From an uncultured Prevotella sp. (GTDB lineage: Bacteria; Bacteroidota; Bacteroidia; Bacteroidales; Bacteroidaceae), in contig CAKQAD010000032.1 of the NCBI GenBank assembly GCA_934215545.1, positions 1 through 14,370 on the forward strand: a stretch of DNA of 14,370 nucleotides, read 5' to 3'. The position numbers and the translations under genes were made by a program. Shown in pieces: positions 7,363 through 14,370 of the stretch; the stretch's first letter is position 1, and each line of letters opens with the position of its first letter. Under the pieces are notes generated by a model. That model ran no database searches. It was not told the DNA's origin and was given only the letters and a program-made list of their open reading frames with translations.

Positions 7363-7405
7363 AGTAGCATGCTACTACACACTCATTACAATTGCTGGCA
7401 TGCCA
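7363..7405. repeat. Two GCATGC-centred palindromes in the pssA leader
   Basis: A 14-bp perfect palindrome agtagcatgctact (7363-7376) and a 10-bp palindrome tggcatgcca (7396-7405) share the GCATGC core. Their centres are 31 bases apart, about three helical turns on one DNA face. Both lie just downstream of the candidate -7 box, where a repressor operator or leader hairpins could act. The palindromes are seen directly; the role is inferred. Confidence 0.45.
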
Positions 7406-7445
7406 CCCACACTATGCAAAATAAGCTTTAACATATAGAAATAAA

Positions 7446-8180
7446 ATGGCCAATTTTATAACAAAGCATATCCCTAATACACTCACTTGCTGCAACCTTA
7501 TATCTGGCTGTATAGCCACAAAATGGGCTCTTGCTGGCGATGCCAAAATGGCATTGCTATGGATTATTGCAGGTGCAGCATTCGACTTTTTCGATGGCAT
7601 GAGCGCCCGTCTTATCGGTGTAAGCTCACCAATAGGCAAAGAGCTCGACTCGCTTGCCGACGATGTAACCTTTGGTGTGGCGCCTGCATCAATCGTTTAT
7701 GCACAGTTGGCATCAATGACCTACCCTGACGAGCTTACAGCTATTCAGGAATATGTACCATTCTTCGCTTTCGTCATAGCTGCCTTCTCTGCACTACGAC
7801 TTGCAAAGTTCAATCTCGATGAGCGACAGACAACAGGCTTCATTGGCATGCCTACACCTGCCAACGCACTTTTCTGGGGTTCATTGCTGGTGTCGCATGC
7901 TAATTTCATTGAGTCAGTGTCGCCATATATGGTCTATGCATTGTTGGCACTGATATGCATCACATCATATCTATTGGTAGCAGAGACACCAATGTTTGCA
8001 CTCAAATTCAAGCAATGGGGATGGAAAGGCAACGAACTGCGCTATTCATTCATCATGCTCTCTGCCGCTATAATAATATGGTTAGGCGCAACTCAAGCGT
8101 TCTGCATTATAATAGCGGTTTACTATATTTTCTCATTGATAAACAACTGGCACAGCAAAGCGACAAAAGGCAACAGGTAA
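7446..8180 (+). CDS. pssA: CDP-diacylglycerol--serine O-phosphatidyltransferase (phosphatidylserine synthase)
   Basis: An integral membrane enzyme that transfers a phosphatidyl group from CDP-diacylglycerol to serine. Its product is the substrate of the Psd encoded just upstream. The 244-aa protein carries an intact CDP-alcohol phosphatidyltransferase signature, D47-x2-D50-G51-x2-A54-R55-x8-G64-x3-D68-x3-D72 (FFDGMSARLIGVSSPIGKELDSLADD with its flank), including all the metal-binding aspartates. Several hydrophobic helices surround it (about 35-47, 80-100, 105-125, 150-165, 170-185, 200-220), as expected for the family. The N terminus ITKHIPNTLTCCNLISGC is the usual type II PssA opening, which supports the ATG at 7446. 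The gene has its own candidate -7 box and a leader with two palindromes, and is followed 90 bases later by a DUF4834 gene, a common Bacteroidales arrangement to my knowledge. Confidence 0.95.
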   Translation: MANFITKHIPNTLTCCNLISGCIATKWALAGDAKMALLWIIAGAAFDFFDGMSARLIGVSSPIGKELDSLADDVTFGVAPASIVYAQLASMTYPDELTAIQEYVPFFAFVIAAFSALRLAKFNLDERQTTGFIGMPTPANALFWGSLLVSHANFIESVSPYMVYALLALICITSYLLVAETPMFALKFKQWGWKGNELRYSFIMLSAAIIIWLGATQAFCIIIAVYYIFSLINNWHSKATKGNR

Positions 8181-8270
8181 TAGCCGATTGTTTTACGTTG
8201 ATTGGCAACGCCTAAGACAGGCAATGATTGTCGGAAGGCATTTTCTAACAAACAAAAATCATAAAGCGCT

Positions 8271-8576
8271 ATGGGATTTATAGGATTATTGCTAAAATCA
8301 TTATTCCTTACCGGACTGTTTATAGCAGTGTTTCTGATTGTCATGGTGGCTTACTTCATGATTAAGATACGAAACATGAAGCGGGCATTCGGGCAGAATA
8401 TGCACAGCAAATGGCAGAACTACAACACCCGAAACACCTCGCAACATAGCAACAACACTGGCCAATCTACACAAGCAGAAGAGGTGTACGACAGCCGATC
8501 AAGCCAAGAGGCATCAAGAAAAATATTCGCTAAAGACGAGGGCGAATATGTAGAGTTCGAAGAAGAACAACAATAA
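8271..8576 (+). CDS. DUF4834 family small membrane protein
   Basis: A 101-aa protein of unknown function. It has one hydrophobic N-terminal segment (about residues 4-31, GLLLKSLFLTGLFIAVFLIV and on), then a basic stretch (MIKIRNMKRAF). A low-complexity, Asn/Gln/Ser/Thr-rich region follows (about 45-70). The acidic C terminus contains RKIFAKDEGEYVEFEEE, the most family-like part, with the KxEGEYVxFEE pattern I associate with the Bacteroidetes family DUF4834. It probably sits in the inner membrane with the C-terminal part in the cytoplasm, judging by the positive charges after the helix. It follows pssA on the same strand at a 90-base gap with no terminator visible between, so cotranscription with pssA is likely and a link to phospholipid or envelope metabolism is possible but unproven. 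No terminator is evident after it. Confidence 0.8.
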   Translation: MGFIGLLLKSLFLTGLFIAVFLIVMVAYFMIKIRNMKRAFGQNMHSKWQNYNTRNTSQHSNNTGQSTQAEEVYDSRSSQEASRKIFAKDEGEYVEFEEEQQ

Positions 8577-8802
8577 TACAACCGACACGCAACGTGCCAC
8601 ACACACTACTACGATTCGTTGCGCTATAATACGCAACATGCCCCTACCCCCCACACAACACTAAATAGACCATAACACACCCCTACCGTTATGGTGCAAC
8701 ACTATTGCCCACGCTACGTGCAAACAAGAACATCATTACGCATAATCATTACTCATAATTAGAGAGATAATAAAATAAACTAAAACACTAAATATTTATA
8801 TT
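8577..8802. promoter_or_regulatory. C/A-rich spacer with hairpins and a 13-bp tandem repeat before the large secreted-protein gene
   Basis: There is no gene in this spacer. It holds a hairpin gttgcg/cgcaac (8618-8623 with 8632-8637) and an 8-bp hairpin accataac/gttatggt (8669-8676 with 8688-8695). A nearly perfect tandem pair follows, cattacgcataat (8734-8746) and cattactcataat (8747-8759), 43 bases before the start codon. The plus strand is unusually C/A-rich between about 8577 and 8720, then A/T-rich up to the ATG. No TAnnTTTG box is convincing, so the promoter of the downstream gene is unassigned. Neither hairpin has a T tract, so neither is a standard terminator. Confidence 0.45.
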
Positions 8803-11800
8803 ATGAAGGGAATCAAACATTTGGCACTATGCATGGCAATGGGAAGCGTTGCCTTGAATGCATCTGCCTCCCAACCCTACGCAAAAAGTACACCTGTACA
8901 GAAAGCCACTGCCGCTGTTACAACGACAGAGTTGTCAGCAGCACATGGCTATGTAGAATCTACAAGTGGCCAATTGGGCTACTCAGGCATTTACATGCCA
9001 GGAGAAAACCGTGGTGAAGACGGACGTCCGTTAATGAACAACAGTCTTACATCATGGACCGACTCTAAGGCATGCGCTGTCTACTACTTCCACCACCCCG
9101 TTGCCACCATCACTAACATCATGAACATTAGTGTCAAGAAGTGGGCAACGGCAAAATTCCGCCTTACCATCACCGACCCTGACAATCCTTCTACAACAAT
9201 TTTCTCGAAGGAATTCTCTGTTTCTGGCAATGGCAACGACACCGAAGTAACCATTGGCGACGTGACTTTCCCACGTTCTTCTTACTATCGTTATAAGCTT
9301 GAGTGCCTGTCGGGCAACGGCAGCATCAACCGCATAAGCCGTTTCAAATTCCAGTCATCTGCATCTGAGGCTTCTTACGCTGCCAATTATCTTTCATCTC
9401 CTTCTGTTCACCTCAACAACTGGCATTCTACCAGTTCAGCTGCTCCTACTGGCCAGGCTTACGACTGGGCTTACGAGGAGATTATGATTCCAGAGGAGTC
9501 GGACATCATCGGCACCTATGCCGAGGCTATCGGAGCCCTCAACGGCTACATGGGCATACAGATGAACGGCTACGACGAAAACGGTGCACCACGCCACGAC
9601 GTGCTATTTTCTATGTGGGACGATGGGTCTACCGACACAGACCCTAACCTTCCTGACCACCTGCGTGCTGGAGCCATCGACTGGGACAAGCAAACTACCG
9701 TAAACAGATTTGGCAATGAGGGCACTGGCGTGCAGACATATCGCCGTGGCAACTATTGGAAGCCTGGTCGCTATGTGCAGTTTATCACCAACTGCCGCCC
9801 AGAGACTACATCTTACACCACCACCGAGAATGGCACTACCACTACTCACAAGCAGCAAAACATGCTTGTGTCTACATGGTTCAACGCTCAAGATGGTAAG
9901 GGATGGCAGTATATGGCTACCGTACGCAAGCGCAACTCTTCTGAGTATTTCTCTACATGGTATGCTTTCCTTGAAAACTATGTAGCATCAAGCGGACAGG
10001 CACTGCGCAAGGCCTACTACCGCAATGGTTATGCACGCTCACGCTACGACAAGAAGTGGTACGACTTCAATGCCGTAGGCTTCGGACACACCGATGGTGG
10101 CAATAGCGCTGGTGCACGCAACGACTGGGGACAGGGCCTTACAAGCAATGCCAGCGACCGCACTTTCTTTATGACCACTGGTGGATATACTTCTACTAAG
10201 CAGACATCAATGACTGCACCATTGGCTTCCGACCACTCTACTGTAGACACCATCAACATGACTCCATTGGAGCAGCGCATACAGCTTGCCATAAAGAACG
10301 AGAAAATCCGTGCTGCTAAAGACGAGCAGTTTGCACAATATAAGCTCAACAAGAGCGGATGGCAGGTTATAAGCAAGTCAACCGAAGAAACATCTGGCGA
10401 AGGCACCAACGGCCGAGCATCACAGATTATCGACGGCGACGACAACACCTACTGGCATCCACAATGGAATGGCTCAATAGCACAGCTGCCTCACACCATC
10501 GTTGTGGATATGAAGAGTGTGCAGAGCGTTGGTGGATTCGAGATTAAGCAGGGCAACGATTCTAAACGACATATCAAGGCCTACGACATCTACGGCTCTA
10601 CCGACAACAGGAACTGGGAGAAGATCTGCACCGACGAGTATGCTCCCGACAATGCTTCGTTCCGCACATTCACAACTGCCGAGAAGAAGATAAGATACTT
10701 TAAGCTTGTTGTTCGCTCAACACGTGCTACCGATGGTCCTTTCGTGCGCATCTACGAGATGAACGTGGCTAACGCCGAGGCTCTAAAGACTCCAGAAATC
10801 GAAGAACCCGACCAGTTTGAGGGTAAGTTCAGCTTCAACTTCGAAGACGGACGCAACCTGCCCGATGGCAGCTACGCCGAAGACGGATGGGCTATAAATC
10901 AGCGCGACGACAACGGCAAAGACAACGTATATCTGCTTGCCAACCAGAATCAGGGTGCCGACAACAAGTTCGTGCTGCCTAAGATGAAGATTCAAGCCGG
11001 CGAGAAGATGTCTATCGATGTATGCCGCACCAACTACTATTATGGTGGTGACAACGTGTATCTGAATGTATACTACTCTGCCGACCGTAAGAATTGGACT
11101 CTCGCCAAGAAGATCAAGGGTTCAGAATTGAGCGGCACACGTGCCGTGAAATACACCTACCGCTTCGGTCAGCCTTCTAACTTCATCATCGAGAACATCC
11201 CTGCTGGCAACTACTACATTGCCTTCGGTGCAGGCTACACTGCCATCGACAATATCAAGGGATTTGAGGTTATCGATGTGAAGCACGACTGGATGATTAC
11301 CAATAGCAACATTCCTACTACAGCTAAAGAGAACTATGCCTACAATGCATCTGCCACTCTTAGAAACATCAAGAGCACCGCAGAGAATGCAGGCACCTAC
11401 ACCGCCAAACTCTATGTCAACAACCAGGTGGTTAGCACTGCCACAGCAGTGAAGCTCGAAGGCAAGGGCACACAGACCTATAACTTCAGCTATACTCCAC
11501 GAACCACTGGTAAGTTCGACACCTACATTGAGTTCAAAAACACTACTGACAACTATGTGGTTAAGACTCCTACGGTGAAAGTGACATTTGAGGCAGAAAC
11601 CAACGATGCATTAGTGAAGGTGGGTAACGGCAGCAACACTCTGTCTACATCAGCTCCTATATATTGGTTGTTTGCCGACAATAAGAGTTCAGATATCGAG
11701 AAGCGTGGTGGCTACACCGACGTATTGTATCGTCCTGAACGCCTCGCTAAATATGGTCTTAAAGCTGGTACAAAGATTACATCAATCGTATTCCGCGGCA

Positions 11801-12585
11801 CAGCCACAATGGCAAAGACATTCAAGCAATTGGTTATCGAAACACAGGTAAAGACCATCGATGCTGCTACATTCAAGCCTGGCGAAGATCTTAAGGGGTC
11901 AGACAATATCACAGTATGTAAATACGACCACAGATTGGATGCCGATAGCCACAAAGACGAACTCTTCAGCACAACAAATGGTGGCGAGGTGGTGACAACA
12001 ATCACTCTTAATAAACCTATTGTATGGGATGGTAAGTCGGCAATACGTGTCTTTACACATATCTATGGCGACGAATATGCCACAGTGAAGTATCTGCTCG
12101 ACGACGACAAGAGCGACCGTTCTTGCTACTACCGTTCTGGTACAAGTGAATCATTCAGCGATGTGGAGGTGCCAGTGACATACTTCGGTATCAACAACGA
12201 GCCTTCTACATTAAGCGGCAAGGTGACATACAACAAAGTTCCTGTAATGGGTGCTAAGGTGCAGCTTAAGAGTAGCGAAGTGAGCTATGAAGAAACCACA
12301 AATGCTGCTGGCGAGTATAAAATCGATGTGTCACGCAGCGACCTGAAATATGTGCTCACCGTGTCTGCTGCAGGCTACCCCACCTACACCGAGGCTAATC
12401 CTATCGAAGTTATTGACAAAGTGGTGAAAGACATTGAGCTTACCAATGCCACTGGCATCAATAGCATCTTTGCCGACGACAACGACAATAGCGATGTGCA
12501 GCTCTACAACCTTAGCGGACAGAAGGTGCAAAACACCGGACGTGGCATCTACATTGTCAAGGGCAAGAAATATGTAGTGAAATAA
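8803..12585 (+). CDS. Large exported multidomain protein: DUF5077/DUF3472-like, F5/8 type C, beta-sandwich modules, C-terminal sorting-like tail
   Basis: A 1260-aa protein with a signal peptide (MKGIKHLALCMAMGSVALNA, cleavage likely after ASA near residue 23). Residues about 60-185 and 205-470 look like the DUF5077 plus DUF3472 pair (YMGIQMNGY, VLFSMWDDG, GTGVQTYRRGNYWKPGRY, WYAFLENY). A helical linker (about 490-515) precedes an F5/8 type C (discoidin, CBM32-like) domain at about 518-655 (SQIIDGDDNTYWHPQW...YFKLVVRST). A jelly-roll module follows (about 672-823, FNFEDGRNLPDGSY), then a CARDB-like Ig fold (about 827-930) and a beta domain resembling those of surface adhesins (about 937-1130). 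A carboxypeptidase-regulatory-like fold (about 1137-1216, LSGKVTYNKVPVMGAKVQL) comes last before the tail DVQLYNLSGQKV...GIYIVKGKKYVVK, similar to type IX secretion signals but short. It is probably a surface or secreted glycan-binding protein. DUF3472 has no activity known to me, and domain calls come from recognition, not search. Confidence 0.8.
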   Translation: MKGIKHLALCMAMGSVALNASASQPYAKSTPVQKATAAVTTTELSAAHGYVESTSGQLGYSGIYMPGENRGEDGRPLMNNSLTSWTDSKACAVYYFHHPVATITNIMNISVKKWATAKFRLTITDPDNPSTTIFSKEFSVSGNGNDTEVTIGDVTFPRSSYYRYKLECLSGNGSINRISRFKFQSSASEASYAANYLSSPSVHLNNWHSTSSAAPTGQAYDWAYEEIMIPEESDIIGTYAEAIGALNGYMGIQMNGYDENGAPRHDVLFSMWDDGSTDTDPNLPDHLRAGAIDWDKQTTVNRFGNEGTGVQTYRRGNYWKPGRYVQFITNCRPETTSYTTTENGTTTTHKQQNMLVSTWFNAQDGKGWQYMATVRKRNSSEYFSTWYAFLENYVASSGQALRKAYYRNGYARSRYDKKWYDFNAVGFGHTDGGNSAGARNDWGQGLTSNASDRTFFMTTGGYTSTKQTSMTAPLASDHSTVDTINMTPLEQRIQLAIKNEKIRAAKDEQFAQYKLNKSGWQVISKSTEETSGEGTNGRASQIIDGDDNTYWHPQWNGSIAQLPHTIVVDMKSVQSVGGFEIKQGNDSKRHIKAYDIYGSTDNRNWEKICTDEYAPDNASFRTFTTAEKKIRYFKLVVRSTRATDGPFVRIYEMNVANAEALKTPEIEEPDQFEGKFSFNFEDGRNLPDGSYAEDGWAINQRDDNGKDNVYLLANQNQGADNKFVLPKMKIQAGEKMSIDVCRTNYYYGGDNVYLNVYYSADRKNWTLAKKIKGSELSGTRAVKYTYRFGQPSNFIIENIPAGNYYIAFGAGYTAIDNIKGFEVIDVKHDWMITNSNIPTTAKENYAYNASATLRNIKSTAENAGTYTAKLYVNNQVVSTATAVKLEGKGTQTYNFSYTPRTTGKFDTYIEFKNTTDNYVVKTPTVKVTFEAETNDALVKVGNGSNTLSTSAPIYWLFADNKSSDIEKRGGYTDVLYRPERLAKYGLKAGTKITSIVFRGTATMAKTFKQLVIETQVKTIDAATFKPGEDLKGSDNITVCKYDHRLDADSHKDELFSTTNGGEVVTTITLNKPIVWDGKSAIRVFTHIYGDEYATVKYLLDDDKSDRSCYYRSGTSESFSDVEVPVTYFGINNEPSTLSGKVTYNKVPVMGAKVQLKSSEVSYEETTNAAGEYKIDVSRSDLKYVLTVSAAGYPTYTEANPIEVIDKVVKDIELTNATGINSIFADDNDNSDVQLYNLSGQKVQNTGRGIYIVKGKKYVVK

Positions 12586-12628
12586 CACATAGCATATAAT
12601 CCGCTAAGGATATTTCATCAACTAAGTT

Positions 12629-12670
12629 AGAGTCCACCTGCCGAAATGCTCAGCAGGTGGACTCTTTCTT
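12629..12670 (+). terminator. Rho-independent terminator after the large secreted-protein gene
   Basis: A 13-bp perfect stem agagtccacctgc (12629-12641) with gcaggtggactct (12653-12665) encloses an 11-base loop and is followed by TTCTTTTT. It begins 44 bases after the stop codon and insulates the downstream esterase gene. Confidence 0.9.
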
Positions 12671-12766
12671 TTTAGACAAAAAATCCTCACGCTCGGAAAT
12701 GAGAATAAATATCGATATGCCTGCCACTTTTATGTGGCAACGCATGGCAGTAAGAAATATAATTAT

Positions 12767-12774
12767 TACATTTG
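12767..12774 (+). promoter_or_regulatory. Candidate esterase -7 box (TACATTTG)
   Basis: An exact TAnnTTTG match lies after the upstream terminator and 61 bases before the chosen ATG. It also argues against translation starting at the TTG at 12772, which lies inside the box. No good -33 TTTG is visible at the right distance. A small hairpin atgggc/gcccat (12792-12797 with 12807-12812) follows in the leader. Confidence 0.5.
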
Positions 12775-12834
12775 CGTTGTAATAGACAAAAATGGGCTGG
12801 CATATTGCCCATAATGAAAAAAGCACTATATCTC

Positions 12835-13932
12835 ATGAAAAAATTAATCGCTATTGCAGCATTGCTGCTTTCTACATTGCAGGCAGGAGCCTCATCGACA
12901 CTGCCTATCGAAGGTTCATTCTTCAACGCCTCCAATCCACACATTATGTATATGGGGCGTGTGTGCTTTGCTACTGAAGGAGTGGCAAGTTTCAACTATC
13001 CTGGCACCACCATTACAACGGGCTTTGAAGGCACATCGCTCAAGGTTGTATGCCGCCCAAAAACGGGCTATTTCATGGCGCAGATCGACAATGCCGCTCC
13101 TTTCAAAGTGGCTTTCAACGCCGAGCGCGACTCAGTGGTTACGCTTGCCACTGCTCTGAACAACGGGCCACACACAGTGAGGATGATGTATATCATCGAG
13201 GGTTTGTTTCGCACCCCAGAGTTTCGTGGCTTCGTGCTCGATAAGGGTTGCCAACTGTCAAATCCTAAGCCACTGCCTGAAAGACGCATAGAGTTCATCG
13301 GCAACTCCATAACATGCGGATATGGAGTGGAGAGCACCGCATTTCACGATCCTTACGAAGACGAGACCGAGAACCACATGCTCACCTACGCCAACATCGT
13401 GAGCGACAGCTTGCAAGCACAACACACATCAATATCGCGCAGTGGCATCGGTGCCTATCGCAACTATAATGGTCCGAGCAATGGCTCACCCGACAATATG
13501 AACTATCAATATGGGTTTACATTGTTCAATCATCCGGAATATGGGCAATGGAATTTTGCAAATTATCAACCACAACTGGTGTGCATAAATCTTGGCACCA
13601 ACGACTTCTCTACACCTGGCTACAAAGTGCCATTGTTTGAGCAGGGCTATCGCAAATTGCTCGCCACCGTAAGAGAGAAATATCCTGATGCTAAGATAGT
13701 GCTGATGAGCGGTCCGATGCTCGAAGAAAACGAAAACAACCTTGTGAAGACTGCCATCAACAAAATATGTAAAGACTACAATCGCCATGGCGACAAGCGC
13801 ATCTATCGCTTCGACTTCACACCGCAAACGGGTAGTCTGGGTTATGGCGCAAGCGGACATCCAAGCAAACTGCAACACGAGGCAATGGCAGCCGAGCTGC
13901 TGCCTTTCTTGCGACAGATTATGAATTGGTAA
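12835..13932 (+). CDS. Exported SGNH/GDSL esterase, carbohydrate esterase family 2-like
   Basis: A probable secreted or periplasmic deacetylase acting on acetylated plant or host glycans. The 365-aa protein has a signal peptide, MKKLIAIAALLLSTLQAGAS, then an N-terminal beta-sandwich (about 25-145) and an SGNH hydrolase domain (about 150-362), the two-domain layout of CE2 acetylesterases. Block I reads RIEFIGNSITCGYGVES, with nucleophile Ser158; the usual GDS is GNS here. The oxyanion block is NLGTNDFS (Asn256), and the likely catalytic His is His342 in GHPSKLQHEAMAAEL. Positions 339-340 before the His are Ala-Ser where many SGNH enzymes have Asp; some characterised CE2 enzymes use a Ser-His dyad, so activity is still plausible. 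An in-frame ATG at 12814 adds seven residues (MKKALYL) and cannot be excluded, but the leader hairpin ends just before it. The upstream terminator and own -7 box suggest a single-gene transcript. Confidence 0.85.
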   Translation: MKKLIAIAALLLSTLQAGASSTLPIEGSFFNASNPHIMYMGRVCFATEGVASFNYPGTTITTGFEGTSLKVVCRPKTGYFMAQIDNAAPFKVAFNAERDSVVTLATALNNGPHTVRMMYIIEGLFRTPEFRGFVLDKGCQLSNPKPLPERRIEFIGNSITCGYGVESTAFHDPYEDETENHMLTYANIVSDSLQAQHTSISRSGIGAYRNYNGPSNGSPDNMNYQYGFTLFNHPEYGQWNFANYQPQLVCINLGTNDFSTPGYKVPLFEQGYRKLLATVREKYPDAKIVLMSGPMLEENENNLVKTAINKICKDYNRHGDKRIYRFDFTPQTGSLGYGASGHPSKLQHEAMAAELLPFLRQIMNW

Positions 13933-13958
13933 AGAAAATCGATTCTTATAGTTCTTAT

Positions 13959-14001
13959 AAATAACAATGGCGAGGGTCTTCTACCTTCGCCATTGTTATT
14001 T
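13959..14001 (+). terminator. Rho-independent terminator after the esterase gene
   Basis: A 19-bp stem with one G-T wobble pairs 13959-13977 (aaataacaatggcgagggt) with 13983-14001 (accttcgccattgttattt) around the loop CTTCT, 26 bases after the stop. The A/T-rich base makes it usable in both directions. Confidence 0.85.
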
Positions 14002-14370
14002 CACTGATTTATGGCTCATCAGGTAAATAACATGATGAGTCTAATTCGTGTTGGCTATCTCAACTTGAATTCTAAACAAAATAGACATAGCCAACAACTC
14101 CATAGCCTATATATGTTTTTTACATAAATAAAAGTGTCAGAAGTGTCAGAATACCGTATCGCTTTGTGTTTCAACATATAGCGGCTGACATTAAGGCTGA
14201 CAGATTGATGTCCGATACCAGCAATGTATCAGCCATCTACCAGCAAACTCCGAAGACAGGCTGTTTTCTTTATTGTTCGCGTGTTTTTCTATTCAAATTA
14301 CGCTAAAATCAGCCGAATAGCTAAAAATGAACTATTTATGAGTTTTTCACCTCAACAGAGGTAATGATTT
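14002..14370. other. Gene-free right end with repeats; probable leader of a gene beyond the window
   Basis: I see no supported gene in these 369 bases. One frame stays open from about 14106 to a TAA near 14304, but it lacks a credible start and shows no family features. The stretch holds an inverted repeat tgttggctat/atagccaaca (14049-14058 with 14087-14096), the TGTCAG cluster listed separately, a repeated GCTAAAA around 14290-14330, and a small hairpin acctc/gaggt (14349-14353 with 14358-14362). Confidence 0.5.
14132..14202. repeat. TGTCAG repeat cluster: two direct copies facing two inverted copies
   Basis: A perfect 9-bp tandem aagtgtcag occupies 14132-14140 and 14141-14149. Two copies of GGCTGACA follow at 14183-14190 and 14195-14202. 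CTGACA is the reverse complement of TGTCAG, so the cluster has two sites in each orientation, spaced 9 and 12 bases apart within each pair. This resembles an array of protein-binding sites or a hairpin-forming leader. The pattern is seen directly; the function is unknown. Confidence 0.55.

Noticed and set aside
8618..8637. gttgcg/cgcaac hairpin considered as the DUF4834 terminator
   Set aside because: The stem is only 6 bp with an 8-base loop and no T tract on either strand.
10044..10448. 134-codon minus-strand open frame in the large exported-protein gene
   Set aside because: It is antisense to a continuous 1260-codon gene, with no promoter or homology features.
12772..12834. Upstream TTG start for the esterase
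   Set aside because: The TTG falls inside the TACATTTG -7 box, and the added residues (MRCNRQKWAGILPI) would bury the signal peptide. ATG 12835, or 12814 as the alternative, is preferred.
14106..14304. Open plus-strand frame of about 65 codons at the right end
   Set aside because: There is no ATG until well inside, no family features, and the TGTCAG repeats lie within it; more likely noncoding leader.
1..14370. CRISPR arrays, tRNA or rRNA genes, and full insertion sequences
   Set aside because: I saw no regularly spaced direct repeats with spacers, no cloverleaf-like segments, no rRNA stretches, and no transposase or integrase coding sequence.

Overview
The window looks like a chromosomal segment of a Bacteroidales bacterium, most likely Prevotellaceae (Prevotella in the broad sense). 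Three things point there. Promoters fit the Bacteroidetes primary-sigma pattern (TTTG about 20 bases before TAnnTTTG), and start codons sit behind A/T-rich stretches without Shine-Dalgarno sites. The dnaE/trxA and psd-pssA-DUF4834 gene sets are typical of the order. The large exported protein ends in a short LYNLSGQKV...GIYIVKGKK tail of the kind common on secreted Prevotella proteins. This is inference from gene content; no 16S or marker search was possible.

Left part, minus strand (1-2405). A cut-off small membrane or lipoprotein gene lies 6 bases downstream of aroA (EPSP synthase). aroA has a candidate promoter at 1645-1675, but a 197-bp palindromic MITE-like element (1434-1630) sits between that promoter and the start codon. 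Beyond it lies a 42-codon relic of an SGNH/GDSL hydrolase on the plus strand (1721-1849), then a repeat-rich spacer and a strong terminator (2017-2064) that closes the dnaE-trxA unit.

Middle (2085-8576). dnaE (DNA polymerase III alpha, 1245 aa) and trxA form a minus-strand operon. Divergent from dnaE, psd and pssA encode the two enzymes of the phosphatidylserine to phosphatidylethanolamine branch. A DUF4834 membrane protein follows. psd has the best promoter in the window (6335-6366) and its own terminator (7252-7298). pssA has a separate -7 box and a leader with two GCATGC-centred palindromes.

Right part, plus strand (8577-14370). This is accessory, exported-protein territory: a 1260-aa secreted multidomain protein (DUF5077/DUF3472-like region, F5/8 type C domain, several beta-sandwich modules, C-terminal tail), then an exported CE2-type SGNH esterase with its own -7 box. 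Both are probably involved in binding and trimming host or dietary glycans. Strong hairpin terminators follow each gene. The last 370 bases have no gene I can support but hold a cluster of direct and inverted TGTCAG repeats.

I did not find a clearly new multi-gene system. The most unusual items are the MITE-like element inside the aroA leader, the architecture of the 1260-aa protein, and the TGTCAG repeat cluster at the right end.
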